Below are positions 10,727 through 20,439 of a stretch of DNA of 64,000 bases, in pieces. This DNA is from Hermatobates lingyangjiaoensis (lineage: Eukaryota; Arthropoda; Insecta; Hemiptera; Hermatobatidae): positions 248,001 through 312,000 of the forward strand of contig JAPFBL010000223.1 in the NCBI GenBank assembly GCA_026182355.1, given 5' to 3'. Within the stretch, counting starts at the first letter, position 1. The number at the start of each line of letters is the position of its first letter. The notes under the pieces were generated by a model, which did no database searches, had not been told where the DNA came from, and was given only the letters and a program-made list of their open reading frames with translations. A program made the position numbers and the translations under genes.

Positions 10727-10761
10727 CTCTCCTGAAGACGGTTCAACCGAAAATTAGAGAC
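10727..10761 (+). ncRNA. Hammerhead-like ribozyme variant (family D, right)
   Basis: CTGAAGA from 10732, extra C, stem II GG/CC, GAA 10749-10751, palindrome AATT 10752-10755, A17 at 10756, and stem I TCTC (10728-10731)/GAGA (10757-10760). Confidence 0.68.
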
Positions 10762-10830
10762 TGTAAGTTTGTGTTTTTAATTTCTCTAAGTTTCTTTATG
10801 TACATTAACTATATATCTATATATATGTAT

Positions 10831-11050
10831 GATCAAACCACAATAAGAAAATGGGAAAACAAGACTAAGATCTTTCAACCGTAACAAGCGGTCTTTGTCA
10901 GAGTCAAAAACCCAACTGAGTTTTTGACTCTGTTGGGTTTTTGACTCTGACGAAGACCGCTTGTTACGGTTGAAAGATCTTAGTCTTGTTTTCCCATTTC
11001 ATATTGTGGTTTGATCATTGATTGTTATTTCACGTGTTTATGTGAAATCT
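10831..11050. mobile_element. Hairpin element C1, 5' boundary of a PLE remnant
   Basis: The inverted arms each run GATCAAACCACAAT...CCCATTT...AAGACTAAGATCTTTCAACC, with the CTTGTTACGG loop and GACTCTGACGAAGACC. A tail (TTGTTATTTCACGTG...TGTGAAATC) is present on the right only. The right half (from about 10936) carries an intact motif. The left half has the core A-for-G change CTGACAA. PLE-1 coding sequence starts about 100 bp further right on the same strand, and another family C motif closes it at 12176-12218. The two plus-strand motifs therefore sit like pseudo-LTRs around the coding remnant. Confidence 0.72.
10943..10985 (+). ncRNA. Hammerhead-like ribozyme variant (family C), upstream of PLE-1
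   Basis: CTGACGA starts at 10947, followed by an extra A, stem II GACCG/CGGTT, GAA 10972-10974, palindrome AGATCT 10975-10980, U17 at 10981, and stem I GACT (10943-10946)/AGTC (10982-10985). All core positions are present. Confidence 0.75.
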
Positions 11051-11139
11051 TTTTAGCGATGAATACCATGTGCGATACCTACTCGTATTTCTGTCATCTT
11101 TTTCCTTTCTTCGTCCCTGTAGTGAAAAATTGTTTGTCT

Positions 11140-12165
11140 AACTTGACAATGGCCCATAAATTAAAACCAAAAATTAAAATTTTTAAATAATGGTTTAAAT
11201 GGAAAGGTTATACCTAAATCTCTTATTCCTAAATGTTTGCTAAATATTTGTGAAGGCCCTTTTGATAATTTTCATTCTTTGTTGCTAAAAAAAAAACATA
11301 TTTATTTGTGCCGGAGTGATGTGAAATTAGCCCCTTCGGTGATTCAGTGCGTAACAAAAGTCATCTTAATCAGCTCATCCCTTCCGATTGGAGGAAAGTA
11401 GTATTTGATTATATTTATTGGCAACTTAGAAAGGTATGTAAAAATTTTTCTAAAGTACATAATAAAAAACTTCAAAGCTTAATTGACAATAGCCCGTAGA
11501 ATAAAAATACAAATAGAAAATTAGTTCTTAATTTATCAGACAGAATATTAGACAATAATGCAGTAGCAGCATTAGGATACGGTTAAAATTTTGTTCCTAA
11601 AAGTAATAATTTAAATTATGTTCAGGTGGCTAAGGATTTTTGTAAAGCTGAAAAATTAAATAATATAGATACGGATAATTTAAATATTTTAAAAGGAATG
11701 GTATACGGTCTTTCACAAAAAACTGATGTTGTTATTGTACCTAGACGTTTTATCGAGGGTTATTCTAAGCTTAAAAAAGATAATACTATAAAAATTACTA
11801 AAGCCGATAAATCTAAAGTAACAGTAATATTAAATAAAAAAGATTACGTCGATAAAATAGAGAATATGTTAAAAGATAAAAATGTATATACAAAGTCAAG
11901 GTCTAATCCTTTCGAAAGGGTCAACAGTTCGTTTAATAAAAAAATTAAAACTATCTTAAAAAATCAACCCGAACTTATTACTAAATTTATATAAAAATCC
12001 CCTTCATTGCCATATATGTACGGGTTGATCATGATACATAAAGATAATTACCTAATACGTTTGATTGTGAGCTCGGTTGGTTCGGCATCATATGGCTTGT
12101 CCAAATGGTTAGTAAGTGTTTTAAGCCCATTAATTGGAAAAATTTCAGGCAGCCATATTAAACAA
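11140..12165 (+). pseudogene. PLE-1: Penelope-like element ORF remnant (N-terminal region and start of RT)
   Basis: One plus-strand frame (first base at 11341) can be followed from about 11340 to 12165. It holds, in order, LIPSDWRKVVFDYIYWQLRK; a linker ending KKLQSLIDNSP; NLSDRIL and NFVPKS (the conserved N-terminal PLE block); ITKADKSKVTVILNKKDY (the usual ITKADKGN-ILN motif); and LPYMYGLIMIHKD with IVSSVGSASYGLSKWL and PLIGKISGSHIK (first RT blocks). In-frame stops lie at about 11509, 11584 and 11992; the longest clean segment is 11626-11994. The frame then runs straight into a family C ribozyme-like sequence at about 12165. The RT palm with its catalytic aspartates and the GIY-YIG domain are missing. 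PLEs are retroelements with a single RT plus GIY-YIG protein, and this copy is dead. Confidence 0.85.
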
Positions 12166-12218
12166 TTGGGTTTTTGACTCTGACGAAGACCGCTTGTTAC
12201 GGTTGAAAGATCTGTCTT
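12165..12218 (+). ncRNA. Degenerate family C hammerhead-like motif closing PLE-1
   Basis: Same orientation and sequence as 10943-10985 through GAA AGATCT, but position 17 and the next base are deleted (AGATCTGTC instead of AGATCTTAGTC), so cleavage activity is unlikely. It is fused directly to truncated RT coding sequence. Confidence 0.7.
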
Positions 12219-12369
12219 GTTATTATATATATATATATTATATATGAAACAAGATTTCACTGAACTCGTTTTGCAGGTGCACGGTTCTTGGTGAACCGTA
12301 GTTTGACCATCTCATCTTCAGTTTATTTTAGTTAGTAGAATTATATTAAGTAAGAACTAGGACTGTTTA

Positions 12370-12890
12370 ATTTAGATCGGTGGCTCCCATTTAGTCACAT
12401 GGACCTCCAGTGGTCCCGTGAGAAAACTAGTACTTGAAGGTCCATGTTTAGTTTATATACTTAATCAGTATAGCACAACTAAAAATATATCAAAGCATAG
12501 CTAGCTGACCTTTAGAATATTCAAACATTATAAAACATAAGGCTCAATATTTTCGTCACTTTGTGATAATGTTCAATTACCTACATTTTTTTTTGTTACA
12601 TTCAAAATTGATTCTTTTATAATTTATTTTAGCATACTTTATCAAATGTTAATAAAGGAATATTTTGTTACTGTTTTAAAATTTTTTTTGAATTTTGACG
12701 TCACATTGTAATGAACTTATTTCATTGTTACACTTTTCATTTACCTAAAATGAAATTTTTCTTTGGAAATTTACACTGGCATTTTTATGCTTTTTAAGTT
12801 TTCGGCTGCCGGGGGGGTCCACAGGGTGTAATATAGCTCTCGGTTGGTTCGCAGGAGCAAACGAAAGATTGAAAGCCCCCTGCTTTAGAT
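12370..12890. mobile_element. hAT-like non-autonomous element hAT-1
   Basis: The body (12378-12882) begins CGGTGGCTCCCATTTAGTC and ends in a GGTTCGCAGGAGCAAACG-type block and CCCCCTG. It is flanked by ATTTAGAT (12370-12377) and CTTTAGAT (12883-12890), an 8-bp duplication with one mismatch. The ends resemble the CAGNGGTTCTCAACC-type termini of the other hAT elements in this window. No transposase remains. Confidence 0.65.
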
Positions 12891-13284
12891 TAAAGTAGCG
12901 ATTAATGCAAGTTTATTGATGACCTGCAAGGTTTGATGAGCCTGCCAAGGCTCAAGTCAGTCGTGGTCTGCACTGGAGGTTGGTTAGAGGTGGTTGTTGA
13001 AGCCGGCAGGAGTGGGGGCTGCTAGAGAACCGTTGTCCATTGAGCACCGCTAGACGAACTGAAAACCGGTTTGGTCACCTCCTCACAGGGGCTCGTCTGT
13101 GCACCGTCTCACCTCTGACTCACCCGTCTATCTCTTCAAAAAATATTCCCTTTTATCCATTTTACAGTTCTTTTACTTTATGCCATATTTTTCTAAAGTA
13201 CATATTCTCCAGTACGGTATTTTTAAGTTATTATCCAGTATTTAAAAATTGAATTTCCCATTGTATCAATATTTATAAAAATTA
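12891..13284. other. GC-richer segment of unknown origin
   Basis: Positions 12930-13120 are clearly GC-richer than their surroundings (for example GAAGCCGGCAGGAGTGGG), then a pyrimidine-rich stretch follows. This may be a decayed SINE or LINE fragment. No motif was recognised. Confidence 0.35.
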
Positions 13285-13516
13285 AATGTCACACCTGTCT
13301 GTCTGTAAGAAGACCTTTGCTCGTCTGTCCAATGTAAGACATTTCACAGTCAGTACATGGTATCCTGTATACACAACAGTCCTTTCTTTGGACAAAAAGA
13401 TATAATATCTCACTCTTCTGTTCATAAGTACATGTGAACTTGTTCACAGTGCTATGAGAGTTTCGTATGCCTGTCCTGTAAGACTTAACCACTTGTATAA
13501 CTCTGGCGTGAAACAT
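13285..13516 (-). pseudogene. PLE-3: GIY-YIG endonuclease fragment of a second PLE lineage
   Basis: The minus-strand frame ends in a GIY-YIG module: VYRIPCTDC with two cysteines of the PLE zinc-like CxxC, then SYIGQTSKGL. Upstream are GIRNSHST and FTCTYEQKSE. Only the start of the domain remains. The Arg/Glu catalytic part downstream is lost after the stop at about 13289. It is clearly different from the PLE-2 domain (GIYKIKCKDC, NYIGQTGRT), so at least two PLE lineages are present. Its neighbours are other minus-strand PLE pieces. Confidence 0.8.
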
Positions 13517-13674
13517 ATTTTTTTGTTTATTGTTAAGTTAAATGGAAGAAAGTGTATTTCGGACAGCAGTGTTGTAGGGTTGCTTTTGGAAGAAGCTTAG
13601 GCGGAGTAATTCAGATTTGTATCTATATTATTAATATGGCAAACCGTCATACTTTGTAAGATGTTCTTGGAGTC

Positions 13675-13715
13675 GTTGGAGCGCTTTCGGACGTTGTCCA
13701 TCTTCAATCGCAACT
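13675..13715 (-). ncRNA. Hammerhead-like variant with U at position 3 (family G), 3' of PLE-4
   Basis: Minus strand: TTGAAGA (13707-13701), extra T, stem II GGAC/GTCC with loop AAC, GAA (13688-13686), palindrome AGCGCT (13685-13680), and C17. The usual core C3 is U. It lies about 75 bp beyond the C-terminal coding end of PLE-4, the same arrangement as in PLE-2. Confidence 0.66.
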
Positions 13716-13784
13716 AACCTACTGAGTTGTTATAAAGGGGGTTGGTTATCTGTCAAGTCCACTGCTATCCTGATATTATTACTT

Positions 13785-13960
13785 TGATTTGATTTAGTTA
13801 TTTTTGATTTTTAGTTTTTAGTTATTATCTAGTTTGATATTTTTTTATATTTTTTAACTTCGTCATACTGTCTGTCCAGTCGTCTTTTTATTTTTATTAA
13901 TGGTTTACATAAAATATCGATTTGTGGTTTATTTGTAGGTGCCGTGAGCATTGCTTGCGT
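13785..13960 (-). pseudogene. PLE-4: C-terminal end of a PLE protein
   Basis: Minus-strand translation gives NKPQIDILCKPLIKIKRRLD followed by a lysine-rich end, which aligns with the PLE-2 C-terminus (NHQTDILTKPLITFKRRHKE). It is therefore the last ~50 codons of a PLE-2-like copy, with the rest missing. The hammerhead-like motif at 13675-13715 follows directly downstream. Confidence 0.72.
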
Positions 13961-14250
13961 CATGTTGTATGATGCCATCATACTAGTGTTTATATTGCTC
14001 TTTTATAATTTGCTGCACATTTCTGATGAAAGATGACTGACTGGCTCCAGATGTGGTCAATCCCTCATGTATTGAGTCAAATTTGTGGAGCGAAAATTGT
14101 AAAATGGTTGGCTTAAATGTATAGCTACTTCATTTACTTTTTTTTGGGAACCGAAGTTTTATTTATAGTTAATGGGTTAGTTCCACTGAGGTTAGTAATA
14201 TTGGAATTAGTAATAATACAATCCGTCATACCTCGTAAAGACTCAGAAAA

Positions 14251-14293
14251 GCTCAACCGGTTTCGGGTCCGTCTGGATCCCATCTTCAAGAGC
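14251..14293 (-). ncRNA. Hammerhead-like variant (family G) at the 3' end of PLE-2
   Basis: Minus strand: stem I GCTC, TTGAAGA (14289-14283), extra T, stem II GGG-TCC/GGA-CCC, GAA (14264-14262), palindrome ACCGGT (14261-14256), U17, then GAGC completing a perfect 4-bp stem I. C3 is U. It starts about 95 bp downstream of the PLE-2 stop codon (14388). Confidence 0.7.
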
Positions 14294-14387
14294 ACCTAAC
14301 TGACTGTGAATGTTATTTTCCTATAACCTACCTATATATATCATCTACATTGTGGAATCAGTGTTGTCTGTGTAGTTACTTTTTTTT

Positions 14388-15370
14388 TCATATTTCTTTA
14401 ATTGCTATGTTTTTCCTTTTATTTCTTATTTCATTATCTATTTCCAGTTCCTTGTGTCGTCTTTTAAATGTTATTAGTGGTTTTGTTAAAATGTCGGTTT
14501 GGTGGTTTGTTTGTTCATTGATTATATTGTCTGTCATTTTATGTTTGTATATTTCTATTTGTTCCTGTATGTTCATTCGTTGTCCTTTTTGCCCCGTCTG
14601 TAGTAAGTCCATTGTGTTTTCCATACTGTCTGGGTTATGTCCAAATTTGTTTAAGTGGTGTGCATAGTTTGATTTGTTTGTGTTGTTGGTGTAGTCTTTA
14701 ATGTGTTCTTTGGACTGTCTTTTAGTGTCCTTCCGGTTTGCCCGATGTAGTTTTTACCACAATCTTTGCATTTAATTTTGTATATTCCGCTTTTTTCAAA
14801 TTTATTATCTTTGTTCTCTATTGTGTTATTTGTGATTTGGTTTATAGTATTATTCGTTTTATAACCTATTTTTAATGAATATTTTCTTAGAAGAGTCGCA
14901 ATTTTTCCGCTAGGTTTACCTATGTAAGTTAAAGACGCGTATCTGTTCGTTATTCCCGGTGTTGTACTGTTATTGTGTTTATTTCTTCTTTCGTTTAGTA
15001 GTCTTTGTATAATTTTTTCCTTATACCAGTTATTTTTTGCTATTGTTTTTATGGTATTTAATTCCTTATTATAGTTAATTGGATTCATGGGTACGTTTAG
15101 TAATCTATCAATCATATATCTATACTCGGATGTTTTTTGTTGTGGTGGGTGGAGTGATGATTTATGTATAGTTGTGTCGGTGGTAGTTGGTTGGCGGTAT
15201 ATTTGAAAGCTGAGTTTGTCTTTAGTTTTTCCTATTGTTAAGTCTATGAAGTTTAATTTGTCATTTGTTTCTATTTCGTGAGTGAACTTGATTTTGTTGT
15301 TTAGTGAGTTGAGATAGATGAGTGAAGTTTTATTGTTTATACTAAGAGTATCACGCCCGAGTGTGACCGA
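14388..15370 (-). pseudogene. PLE-2: Penelope-like element, RT C-terminal part plus GIY-YIG endonuclease
   Basis: Reading down from about 15367, the frame GRDTLSINNKTSLIYLNSLN leads into KFTHEIE, LNFIDLTIGK, IYRQPTTTDTTIHKSS and YRYMIDRLLNVP, the conserved end of the PLE reverse transcriptase. Next comes the linker with NNWYKEKIIQRLL, then the endonuclease GIYKIKCKDCGKNYIGQTGR. A one-base frameshift near 14730 moves the rest (KEHIKDYTNNTNKSNYAHHL, PDSMENTMD) into a neighbouring frame that ends at 14388. The N-terminal half and the catalytic RT motif are absent, and the copy stops at about 15370 next to unrelated sequence. PLE proteins copy their RNA at telomeric or internal breaks. This copy is inactive but the best preserved in the window. 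Confidence 0.87.
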
Positions 15371-16281
15371 TGTTACCCGAGTAACACCGATGGTAATACG
15401 AGAGTGGTCGAAGTTTAGCCGAGTGGGGTCGAGGTTCCCTTCCCATCAATTACCAGTAATGAAATAAAATTCTGATTTAGACATTTATTAAAAAAAATTG
15501 AATTAATTTAATGAATTAATATGATATGTTAGAAGCATAAAATTGTTAAATTTAAAATTTAAATTCAAACATATATTTTCTAATACATTCCATTTTATAT
15601 TGGATGGTTATGGAACAAAGTTTGACTAATCAAACGAAGCATTTATTGGTTGTTTACGAGTTTCATATTGTGTTTACTTGAGTGTAGGCCGCTACAGATT
15701 TTTCATTTCTTGTTTATTCCTGTTCGAATTGAATATATTATAGGTAAGACAGTACAGCGTCTGCCAGGATAGCTATTATATATATTAATAATTAAATACC
15801 AAATTATGTTTAGCTAATGTTAACATGACATTCACTGCATGTTGTACGGTACGAAGTTTGCTGGTAATATTATTGTTGTGTGACAGTCACCAGTTTGGTT
15901 GAATTATGATTGTTTATTTTTAATTCCTGGCAATAATTTAAAAGTTTTAATATGGATGTGCTGCAGCGATGATTGCCACAGAAGCAAATAATGGTAAAGG
16001 TGTTGATTGAGGACAATGGTTTATCGCGCGCACGTTGGAAGGTGTGCAAGACGTTGTTGGAGGGTTGCTGGTAGCGTTTCTTCATACCGCCATATGGTCA
16101 GAGGATTGCCCAATCAGTCTTTCTTTATTTCCTTTGAGTTCGTTATAAAACACCTTCGTCTGTTCTTTAACTTCATGTGTGGGGGAAAATATCAATGTCG
16201 GCCTTGTGTTTAATTGTTCGTAATTTTAAAACACCTTTAAATCAATTGAATGGTTCTATGTGTATATTATAAACGTAGAAA
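15371..16281. other. No recognised gene
   Basis: Positions 15345-15440 hold a GC-richer patch with a small imperfect palindrome (CCGATGTTACCCGAGTAACACCGATGG-like). The rest is AT-rich without recognisable features. Confidence 0.4.
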
Positions 16282-16621
16282 CTACAATAAATGAGAAAAA
16301 GACTTAGATCTTTCAACGGTAATAAGCGGTCTTCCATATTCATTTTTTTGGTTTTTTACCTTTTCTTACTGTACTCCTTTGTTTCCCCAAACATCGAGCC
16401 TGGACTATTGTCCTTTCCTGCACTTTACACCCTTTTAAAATACCACTCTTCCCTCCCACTCCTCTCAACCCCTCACCATGATGTTTCTGTATCTAGTGTT
16501 TCAGTTGGGTTTTTGACTCTGACTAAGACCGCTTGTTACGGTTGAAAGATCTTCGTCTTTTTTTCGCATTTCATATTGTGGTTTGATCATTGATTGTTAT
16601 TTCACGTGTTTATGTGAAATC
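16282..16621. mobile_element. Hairpin element C2 (family C, asymmetric)
   Basis: The left arm (16282-16335) is truncated just after the stem II region. The right part (about 16380-16621) carries the longer inner segment also seen at 62945-63110, the GTGTTTCAGTTGGGTTTTTG block, a motif with a core change (CTGACTA, G8 to U), and the tail ending CACGTGTTTATGTGAAATC. It is probably a decayed copy of the full element at 62862-63225. Confidence 0.65.
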
Positions 16622-16894
16622 GTATTATCAGATATATGAGATGAAGATTCTACAATTAAATCCTTTTATTATTTATTGTAGATATCTAACACAATTCAAA
16701 CAGCAGTATGTTTTACCTGACTAAGTTCAGCCGTGCAGAGTTAGCTGTAGTAATTCAGCGATCAAAGTTGACATTATGAGGCCAGGGATAGTGACATATG
16801 TGGGCTACTCTCGGCGGGACATGCTCTGATGAGGCACGCAAACGGTGCCCACATCCAACAGCGGTATAGGCAGATATCAAGAGTACTGCGTATA

Positions 16895-16925
<31 letters not shown>

Positions 16926-17004
16926 ATTAAATGAAACGGTCCAACGGACTTTTAAATAAAAACCAATTAAAAAAAATAGCACACAGATAGACACAGGAAT
17001 AACT

Positions 17005-17042
17005 CACTTCTATATTTCAACCATCGTCGTCATCAGGAGGCG
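17005..17042 (-). ncRNA. Hammerhead-like variant (family H, left)
   Basis: CTGATGA (17036-17030), extra C, stem II GAC/GTT around GATG, GAA (17018-17016), palindrome ATAT, and A17. Stem I is weak. Confidence 0.6.
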
Positions 17043-17079
17043 AAGAGTCGCCGCTCTGCCTTCCTGCGGGACTCTTCGC

Positions 17080-17112
17080 TTCCTGATGACGACGATGGTC
17101 GAAATATAGAAC
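17080..17112 (+). ncRNA. Hammerhead-like variant (family H, right)
   Basis: CTGATGA from 17083, extra C, stem II GAC/GTC with loop GATG, GAA 17101-17103, palindrome ATAT 17104-17107, A17 at 17108, and stem I TTC (17080-17082)/GAA (17109-17111). All core nucleotides are canonical. Confidence 0.7.
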
Positions 17113-17152
17113 TGAGTTATTCCTGTGTCTATATGTGTGCTATATATATAAG

Positions 17153-17385
17153 GATTTCACATAAACACGTGAAATAACAATTAATAATCAAAACACAATA
17201 TGAAATAGGAAAACAAAACTAAGATCTTTCAACCGTAACAAGAGGTCTTCACGTTTCACGGTAAGTCACAAACACAGAACAAAGGAACAAACACACTTAC
17301 TGTCTCTAATTTTCGGTTGAAGCGTCATCAGGAGAGTTGAGATAGAGACACCAAGCGCACTTGTGAAGCGACGGTTGGAGACAGT
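17153..17385 (-). mobile_element. Chimeric half-elements: family C arm joined to family D arm
   Basis: Positions 17153-17250 match the family C tail and arm (TTTCACATAAACACGTG, AAGATCTTTCAACCGTAACA), broken inside stem II. From 17265 a family D arm follows in the same orientation, with its own intact motif and the AAGCGCAC and GACGGTTGGAGAC blocks. The junction suggests template switching or nested insertion. Confidence 0.6.
17302..17336 (-). ncRNA. Hammerhead-like variant (family D, single)
   Basis: CTGATGA (17331-17325), extra C, stem II GCTTCAACC region, GAA, palindrome AATT, A17, and stem I CTC/GAG. It has no inverted partner. Confidence 0.62.
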
Positions 17386-17600
17386 TGGGGTCTTGTTAAA
17401 TTGTGATCAATGTTAAATGATTATGATGTCACAAGCCTTAAACCTGATACTTGCGTTACAGATTTTTAGAGTCTAAATTAAGCACGGCTCCATCCTCTCT
17501 TAGGCGTCATTATTTAAACAAACCAAGTGGGTTTTGCTATATTTGAAATTAACGTTTGAATATGCTTTGAAATCTAGCTGTATTACATACGTATTTGTAT

Positions 17601-17736
17601 AATGATCAAACCACAATATGAAATGGAAAAAAAACCAAGATCTTGCAACCTCAACAAGCAGTCTTCGTCAGAGTCAAAAACCGAAGTGATTCTTATTTCA
17701 TGTGTTTATGTAAAATCTTGTTATTTATGTATTTGT
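17601..17736 (-). mobile_element. Family C half-element
   Basis: The arm TGATCAAACCACAATATGAA is followed by a decayed motif (AAGATCTTGCAACC..., GAAA lost) and then directly by a tail-like TTATTTCATGTGTTTATG. There is no inverted arm. Confidence 0.6.
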
Positions 17737-17814
17737 ATAAATATTGCACATATTTTGGTATCATCAATAAATGTGGGCCATAAAGTTAAATAAAAATATT
17801 GTTTCTTCGATTTG

Positions 17815-17935
17815 TTTATCTTTATTGTAGCTATCGCCTTCCTACAGAGAGGGGTATACCAAAACAGAAAAACTAGATCTGATAGAGAAAAAACGACAGC
17901 ATTTCTAGAATCAGCACCCTTAAATTAGGTTAACA
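17815..17935. repeat. Dispersed repeat, inverted copy at 61675-61790
   Basis: Shared words in inverted orientation include ACAGAGAGGGGTATACCAAA, AACTAGATCTGATAGAG and GAATCAGCACCCTTAAATTA (the last also near 62176). The family is unknown. The rest of 17740-19390 shows no gene. A GC-richer patch lies at 18750-18890. Confidence 0.55.
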
Positions 17936-19392
17936 TTGTTAAAACATCATAGGCACCATGACGAAAAAATTTTTTTGTGAAGTCAGCTACCAACGCTCAA
18001 GTTGATTATTTTAGTAACTAGGAGTCACTTGTGGATACAATGTTTTTATATATTGAGTGGAGTGGTAGTCAACATGTGTTGGACCAAGTGTCGGAGTTAG
18101 ATTCTTATGTTGAAAAGACATGTCTTTTCTTTTATTTTATTGTAATAGAGCGTAAAGGTGTTTGTGACAACTTACTGAATCGTAAAAAATATCCTTTCAG
18201 AATATTGAATTTAAATTTACTTATATTTATATACGTATAAATAATTAAATTCATTTATAATCATAAACATCCTGTAATCGCACTTCTGAGAGAGTAGAAT
18301 ATGTTTTGATTGTTGGTTTCATCCAGTTCATTGAATCTATTTTCTTCAGTCTGTAAATTCACGTTTCTTACGATCTTGTTAGTGATCTCTGAGGTTAGTA
18401 TTCTAGGAAAGTGCCTTTTATGAAGTGTAACATAGAGTTACTTTTTCTCCATTTTGAGAAATCTGGAATGTCCTGATCCGAATTCAAGTGTAAGATATTC
18501 CTCCGACACTTGATTGGTACCACTAGTAATGGATCTTTATCCTTTTTCTCTAAATTTATACGTGTATGTTGTTAGTATTTAATTCCGTTAATCATCGATT
18601 ACTTGTCATGTAGAGGCTGTATATATCGTGTTTGAATGTTGATTATTAGGAGTGAAAATGTTGATCTCCCCAGCTGAAGCATTTGTCGAGAGAAGATTTG
18701 CTTGCAAAGCGATGACAGTTGGTAGCTGTAAAGAAACAATAGACGAGTTCAATCAGCAGGACGGCGTGTCACGGCCTTGCTCCCTCCATTGAAAGCCATT
18801 TCCCAACGCCTTCCACACCCAGCTGCCTCAAGGTCTGGCCGGAGAAAGCCCGCCTACCGTCCAGCCGCCAACAACGTAGCCAGCTTGTAAGAAAACTTAT
18901 GAAAACCAAACAGTCCCGAGCCCAGGCACCCTACTCTAAATACATTTCAGTAGGCAACATTTAGTTCTCTCAATGTAGAATCAATCTTCATTGTGTCGTA
19001 TCATAAAGGGCTCAATATTCATCCTACGTGTGTGACAGCCACTGCAACCTAAAGGGTTGTCTACTACTACTACTGCTTTTCCACTATTGGAGAAAACATA
19101 GTGGATAAAAACTTCTAATTAAATAAAGATATAGGCCTAATGTAGAGGAATGTTTTTAATACTACTTAGGGAAGAACACTGTCGGGGATGGATGGGTTCG
19201 CGTAACTGTAATTGGAGCACTCTATTGGCATTTCCTGGATTGCCTAAACAGATTCAACATGGAAATTCAAAAATTCAAATAATACAAGTTTAGAGAGCTT
19301 GTATTAACCTTTGGGTAGAGGTTATGTTATACTTGTATTATTCATGTGATACAAGCATATTCTAGAAAGGAGAAAGGGAATTCTATAGTAGT

Positions 19393-19868
19393 ACCGTCTT
19401 TTTTCCAAAAATAAGACACTGTTTTTTTTTCTTTTTAGGTCCAAAATACGTGCTAGGACTTACTTTCGGGGGAGGGTTTCAATTACAATAAATACTAGGT
19501 AATAATCAGATTTACAAAACTGAAATGCACAAACGTTGTACCTGCCCCGTCACTCTATGTAGACTGTTGCAATATATTGTATTTTGAAGATAAATTCAAC
19601 TTTATAATAAAGTAGCGCATGCCTTAAAACGAACTGTAGAGGTAAACAAGAAATTTCTTGGAATGTTTTGTTCCAAACAGTTCTATGAAATATTAGGGCA
19701 GCTAGAGATACCTACTAAATTGAACAGCTTTTTTTTTTTAAATAATTATATTATTCATATTATTTTAACTAGGGCTTATTCTCAGGGAAGGGCTTATATT
19801 CCAAAGTGTTGCGTAAATCACACTAGGGTTTATTTTCTAGGGATGACTTATTTTCAGAAAAGGACGGT
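19393..19868. mobile_element. MITE with ACCGTCTTTTTCC termini, copy 1
   Basis: Terminal inverted repeats: ACCGTCTTTTTTCCAAAAAT at the left, and ATTTTCAGAAAAGGACGGT at the right. The subterminal words CTAGGACTTA and CTAGGGCTTATTCTCAGGG recur. Both flanks read AGTAGT, so the target duplication is ambiguous. Element 42000-42528 is the same family in inverse orientation. No transposase is present, so the superfamily cannot be decided. Confidence 0.75.
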
Positions 19869-19894
19869 AGTAGTAGGAAACTGAAGGTTGAAGT

Positions 19895-20180
19895 GACCAT
19901 CACAAGGAAGCCACATAGGACCCTTTGTGATACCACACAATCAAGATTGATTCTACATTGGGAGTCCTACATTTTGCCTAACTCAAATATATTTACTGCA
20001 GGGATCTTTAATGAGTACCTGATTTCGTACAGGTGTGGGTCCAACGGCTTAACGTCCTCTCTGAGGGACGACATGCTTACATTTAATTCATCTGCGACGT
20101 GAGTAAATCGAGGGCCAGAGTGGGTATCGCATGCCGGACCTACCAGTCAGAGGCGAGCATATTACCACTGAGCTAACCTT
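19895..20180. repeat. SINE-like repeat, copy 1
   Basis: Colinear with 52345-52575: TTGATTCTACATTGGGAGTCCTA, AACGTCCTCT-ACGACGACATGCTTA, then GAGGGCCAG, ACCTACCAGT and GAGGCGAGCATATTACCACT ending in GAGCTAACC. The 3' part resembles the end of tRNA-derived or related SINEs, but no clear A or B box was found. The ~40 bases before it (GGAAGCCACATAGGACCCTTTGTGATACC) match in reverse the small insertion at 52564-52710. Confidence 0.6.
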
Positions 20181-20439
20181 GTCCTCAAAGGGATTCTACA
20201 ATCCGGATAATTCAGCAGTGCCCTAATGTGACTGATGACCACACAGTGGTGGCTTTACCTCTGACACGCGTGTCGGTCTTGACACGCATCTTCAACCATC
20301 AAACATTTCATAATTTATATATTTCTCTCTCATAACAGCCAGATTGGTTATTAATAATTAATACTTTATTTCTGAAACCAGACATGTATGTACAAATGCA
20401 ACAATATTGTATAACAAATATTAAAAAACATTGGAACAT

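Larger units (their letters stand above)
10523..10806. mobile_element. Hairpin element D1: near-perfect palindrome with two hammerhead-like motifs
   Basis: The arms (10523-10655 and 10678-10806) are inverted copies that differ at few positions. They run from AATGTACATAAAGAAACA through an outward-pointing motif to AAGCGCACTGGTAC and GGTTGGAGACCAATGGTC. The asymmetric centre is only about 20-25 bp, so single-stranded RNA or DNA would form a long hairpin. Part of the same family, one arm only, lies at 17265-17385. Element C1 abuts it on the right. Confidence 0.75.
16926..17143. mobile_element. Hairpin element H1: inverted hammerhead-like pair
   Basis: The inverted arms around GGAGGCGAAGAGTC...GACTCTTCGCTTCC each carry a motif. 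The outer arms read CAGATAGACACAGGAATAAC and its complement GTTATTCCTGTGTC. The left end abuts a (TA)n run at about 16890-16925. An outer GAAACGGTCCAACGGACTTT block at 16933 recurs, inverted, beside element F1 (24303-24325), suggesting related tails. Confidence 0.7.

Noticed and set aside
14350..14667. 105-codon plus-strand frame
   Set aside because: It is antisense to the C-terminal part of PLE-2, which has clear homology on the minus strand.
15345..15440. Palindromic CCGAGTGTGACCGATG patch as a regulatory site
   Set aside because: It lies at the truncation point of PLE-2, and the symmetry is weak. No evidence of function.
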